A DNA stretch of 64,000 nt from Tricholoma matsutake (taxonomy: Eukaryota > Basidiomycota > Agaricomycetes > Agaricales > Tricholomataceae): positions 12,028,001 to 12,092,000 of the forward strand of contig AP026543.1 in NCBI GenBank assembly GCA_026075535.2. Reading direction: 5' to 3'. The stretch's first letter is position 1, and each line of letters opens with the position of its first letter. Below are positions 60,677-64,000 of the stretch, in pieces. The notes under the pieces were generated by a model. The model was not told where the DNA came from, searched no databases, and was given only the letters and a program-made list of their open reading frames with translations. Made by a program: the position numbers and the translations under genes.

Positions 60677-62193
60677 CTTATTATGCTTAATGTCTCCTTA
60701 TTGCACTTAAAGTGGAAATTAAGGAAGATTAAGCAAATGGCTGTTAAGGAAATTCTGCTTAGAATAAGTAGGGTCGTTTCCTGAATTAAGCAAAATTCCC
60801 CTTATTCATGCTTATATCACTTCTTAAACCGCTTTTGGGCTCTTAGGGGGCTGCCTAGCCATGTCAATAAGGAAACTTAAGCAGCAGTTTAAGCAAAAAA
60901 ATAAGAATAATATATATATATAAGCACATTGCTGACTACGGTTTCATCCCTGCTCCTGTCATTCCCATGTGTTTACCCAACCCCCACTCGACACCCCTTT
61001 TCACTGTCCTAAATGTTCCCCTTCGCCCCCAATCATTGCTGCTCCCCCATCATCATGACGGCCTTGTCATCGTCGTCATTCCACCTGCGATCCACCTGAG
61101 CAGTTGCTCACGAGGCTGGTGGCTGGTGGCATGCTGTTTGTTGTTATGGTGTCCTGGTTGGGCATCGTGCCGTCTCAATGCTACAAAGCGAAAAACCCTG
61201 TCTCGCTGTGAGGGAGATGATGGGGGGTGAGGGGTGGCAGCGTTCCTCGCATTGTGGTACCTGCTATGGCGGGTGCTGCTGTCATGTCACCCCATCGTCC
61301 TTGTGGCCTTCCTCGTGGGCATATGGTCATGCTACCACCTAACCACCCCACAAACAGGGGCTCGTAGCAGTGGTGGGGGGTCGATCAGGGGGTGCCCGTC
61401 GTCGTTGTCAATAGTAAAATCACTACCTAAAATTTTTGTTGTTAGCCACAAGGAAATGAAATTAGAAAAGGGGAAAAAAAAAAAACTCGCCTTTTGATGT
61501 TTTTTTTTGGCCCCATCACTGTTCTCTTCCTCCTTGCCGCATGCGTCGTTCGTACCCCTCTCCATCCCGGTCCCCTGGCATTGTCGTCCCGTCTCGTTGC
61601 TCCCCGTTTGTACCCCGTGAGCAGTTGTTCGCCGCGGTGGTTAGAGGTGCTGTGGTAGTGGTTCGTCGTTTGTCGTCGTCATCCTCTCCCCCTCGTGGTT
61701 CATCTTCATCTTCATCATTTGTCCCTCCATCCACCCTGCGAGCAGGGGCTCACAGCGGTGGGTTCTCCTGGTCCCATCCTGGGTCGTTGTCCTAGGCGTG
61801 GGTGTCTTGGCGCTGTCTCATTGTTACAACATACATAGAATATGAATCTTGCTTGCAGTCACTAGTGGCTCTGGCTGGCATGGATATGGTGGTGTAGAGG
61901 TGTGGAGCGGAAGCGGTGGATTGAACACAAACAATGTGTGACGTCGGTGATGCTGAGTTTGAATTTCTATTTTTGGGAAATGCCGAGAGGGACTTGGAAG
62001 AAAATTCGAAAAAGTCCTTAAGGCCTTAAGGGATTACATGCTCCTTACGGCCTTAATTTGCTTACATGTTGCTTATACCGCTTGGTTGATTATATCTGCT
62101 TAATGGTTATCAGTTTTAAGGGAAAAAATGAACTTATTTTCCTTAATTCCCCTTAATTCCCTTAATTGGGGTTTAAGCCAAATAAGCCAAATA
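60677..62193. mobile_element. Probable non-autonomous element, TTAAG-rich ends and shared palindrome module
   Basis: The outer 200-250 bases on each side are packed with CTTAA/TTAAG motifs in both orientations. The extreme ends are loosely inverted (ACTTATTATGCTTA against ACTTATTTGGCTTA). The middle (61080-61760) has three copies of the GAGCAGTTGCTC-type palindrome and GTCATCGTC-rich sequence also found in the elements at 33.3-35.3 and 36.5-38.6 kb. No transposase and no confirmed target duplication, so the borders are tentative. Confidence 0.5.
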
Positions 62194-62255
62194 AGTCGAT
62201 CCTTGATTTTGCTGATGCATTAGCCAAATTGACCTATCATATCAGATACCTCACA

Positions 62256-63545
62256 ATGAGTTACCCATTGAAGTGTTCCTATTGCAAACAGGTTCTCACC
62301 CCAGCCATTACCATGACAAATGCCAATGGAAACCTCGGTTGTCACTATGTCCTTTGCACCTCGTGGCCTGAAGGTGAGTTTGGGTGTGGATCAGTTTCTC
62401 ACCAACATTTTTTCCACTGGGTTGATTGGACACCATCACCATCTTCAACACCGACAGTAACATCATCAACCACACTTCCATCTCCCCCTCCAACTTTGCC
62501 ACCTCCCACTATACAGAATACACCGATATATTGCTACTTCATGGGCTGTAAATCATAGCGTTTGCCTGCCAAAAACTGCACCCAAAGGATGTGCCATACA
62601 CACTGTCAACTTAGCGGCGGATGTCCACGAAAAGACCACATCAACAAAGCCACTACTTCTCTCCCTGCTACGTCTACTCCTCTCCCTGCTATTTCTACTC
62701 CAACTCCTCTCTCCGCTACTCCAACTCCTTCATCCGATCATGCCATCAACCACCATCTCTCGCCTCCAGACTCGCTTATTGATCCCTTACTACGAACCCA
62801 GCCAGCGGCATCTCAGGGCTCGCTGACTGATCCTCCGCTGCAACCCCAGCCAGTCACCAACCTCCCGCTTCCCCCAAGGCCTCATTCCGAGACCCCACAA
62901 TCCTGCTCATCACACCATGCAGTTCAAATCCCTCCTGTGTTCACTGAACAGCAAGCTGCTCTGCAACGGATCAATGCTGACCACCGAATGCATCAAGCAA
63001 CTTTGCAACAGAATGAGTCCCAGTCAAAGAATGTAGTACAAGTGTTTGCCTGGTCTCAAGATGAGTGCGATGCCACTCTATACAACTTCACACTACCACC
63101 TGGTTCTAGAAGCTTCAAAATCACTGAATCCATCCTCCATGACCTAGCCCTCATTTCCAAGGGTGATGCCACTCTTCGACTGCAAAAGTATGATGACATG
63201 GAGGATCTATGGGTTGGGTTCAGAGTTGGTCAAGTTTTCGATGCCAAGATCCACCGATGGCGTTTTTTCTTCAAACGGCGGGAGGTGAAACACTGTCTAG
63301 GCTTTGAGAACCTTGTCGGGCATGGGCAGATGAGTAGCCTGCACTTTCGGGACAATCTTCCAGGTGAAAAGTCATATATCAGGGAGGCCCTTAGTAAGAA
63401 ACGTGGTCTTGAACTTGCATCAAATCTACTCCCCTCCACCCCTTCGTCTTTAGTTCAGCTTCTTCCGCTGAGTATCCATGTTGCGGGCATCATTCTGGAT
63501 GGCAACCGCAATTTCAATGTCCTCCTCCACCTCAAGGTCATCTGA
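62256..63545 (+). pseudogene. GRF-like zinc-finger protein of the transposon-associated type, with one in-frame stop
   Basis: Start at 62256 ('MSYPLKCSYCKQVLT'). The first 100 residues hold a zinc finger of C-x2-C ... G-N-x-G-C-H-Y ... C type, then a Pro/Ser/Thr linker. A TAG at 62556-62558 interrupts a second Cys-rich segment ('YCYFMGCKS' stop 'RLPAKNCTQRMCHTHCQLSG'). The frame then stays open to 63545 through another Pro-rich region and a folded C-terminal domain ('VVQVFAWSQDECDATLYNFT', 'GFRVGQVFDAKIHRWRFFFK'). Similar proteins are common near KDZ/Plavaka-type elements in mushrooms; function unknown. It overlaps the 3' end of the converging gene by about 95 bases. Confidence 0.62.
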
Positions 63546-64000
63546 TATCTGTTGTTCAGCTATGCTGTCATTCAGATGAACCACCTGTGCTCTCTTGAGG
63601 CATTCTTTGAGTTGAAACCGTGCTTGGCCACGTTGGACATGGATAAGCTCTGCCTCAATGTGCTGCAGATCACCGCACACACGGGAGTCCTTCTGCCAGA
63701 CTTGGGTGCACCCCTTGATCTGACAAATTTGCCCCTCCATCTTTTCATGACTCCTGCAATAGTGGTCGCATTGATTCTGTAATGGTTCAAAGCAGTTGTG
63801 CACCATGCAGCATGGGTGTCCAACCATTACACCATCTACCACCACAACCCACACCTCTTCTCCTTGGAACACCCGTGTACACTTATCGCATAGATGGTTC
63901 AGCTCTGGCTGACCATACAAGCGAAGACGTAGATTTCATGCTTGCATTGCCTTATTGAACCGAGTTTTTTGAGGACCATTGTTGGGAATAATCAGTTGAC
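63450..64000 (-). pseudogene. CxC6 cysteine cluster associated with KDZ transposases (partial, 5' part off the window)
   Basis: Minus-strand frame reads 'QPELNHLCDKCTRVFQGEEV', 'WVVVVDGVMVGHPCCMVHNC', 'CDHYCRSHEKMEGQICQIKG' and 'RGQARFQLKECLKRAQVVHL'. The Cys/His spacing and the VVVVDG-x-x-x-GHPCC signature are those of the CxC6 cluster found C-terminal to KDZ (Kyakuja-Dileera-Zisupton) transposase domains. A TGA at 63938-63936 interrupts the frame just upstream ('FNKAMQA' stop 'NLRLRLYGQPE'), where Arg, Lys or a similar residue is expected. The transposase core would lie to the right of the window. Confidence 0.8.

Noticed and set aside
1..64000. CRISPR array, bacterial operon or phage module
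   Set aside because: No regularly spaced identical repeats with unique spacers; genes are intron-bearing and fungal in type throughout.

Overview
The window looks like a transposon-rich stretch of an Agaricomycete (mushroom-forming basidiomycete) chromosome. Host genes are broken by many 45-65 base GT-AG introns. The mobile fraction contains families typical of these fungi: Ty3/gypsy elements with chromodomain integrases, a Plavaka (CACTA-like) transposase, a KDZ-type CxC6 cysteine cluster, and proteins resembling DUF6698 and DUF6729. No rRNA, true tRNA, CRISPR array or bacterial operon structure was seen. Family names come from reading the protein sequences; no database search was run.

Layout. 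1-1.6 kb: the 5' part of a minus-strand ER co-chaperone gene (TPR repeats plus a J domain, DNAJC3/P58IPK type). 1.75-2.17 kb: a MITE-like element. 2.47-17.28 kb: a decayed minus-strand Ty3/gypsy element with LTRs and a GTTAT target duplication. Its reverse transcriptase is split by a second, plus-strand Ty3/gypsy element (6.73-12.95 kb, ATCAC duplication). The inner element carries an 11-base primer site complementary to the predicted start of its own transcript, as in Tf1-type self-priming. 17.46-19.66 kb: a LINE remnant. 20.6-23.1 kb: an apparently intact, intron-rich AzgA-type purine permease. 23.1-26.9 kb: no convincing gene, but a 137-base long inverted repeat.

26.9-45.7 kb is an island of transposon-associated genes: a minus-strand Plavaka transposase, then a plus-strand DUF6698-like gene and a plus-strand DUF6729/RNase D-like gene. 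The last two are themselves interrupted by a solo LTR, by two TIR elements with 8-base duplications (one clearly hAT-like) and by a 2.5 kb element with palindromic ends. Nearly all internal stops in this island are TGA where the family would carry Arg, suggesting decay by C-to-T change at CGA.

46.3-60.4 kb holds four intron-rich genes that look functional: three large helical, coiled-coil proteins (at least two of them related) around a DUF2235 (Tle1-like) serine hydrolase. Near-identical 67-base repeats in inverted orientation lie just outside this block. 60.7-62.2 kb is a non-coding repeat sharing a palindromic module with the two TIR elements. 62.3-64 kb has a zinc-finger gene with an in-frame stop and, converging on it, the 3' end of a KDZ-type gene running off the right edge.

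Functionally, the host genes are unrelated housekeeping functions (ER folding, purine uptake) plus one uncharacterised hydrolase/helical-protein cluster. The rest is nested mobile DNA.
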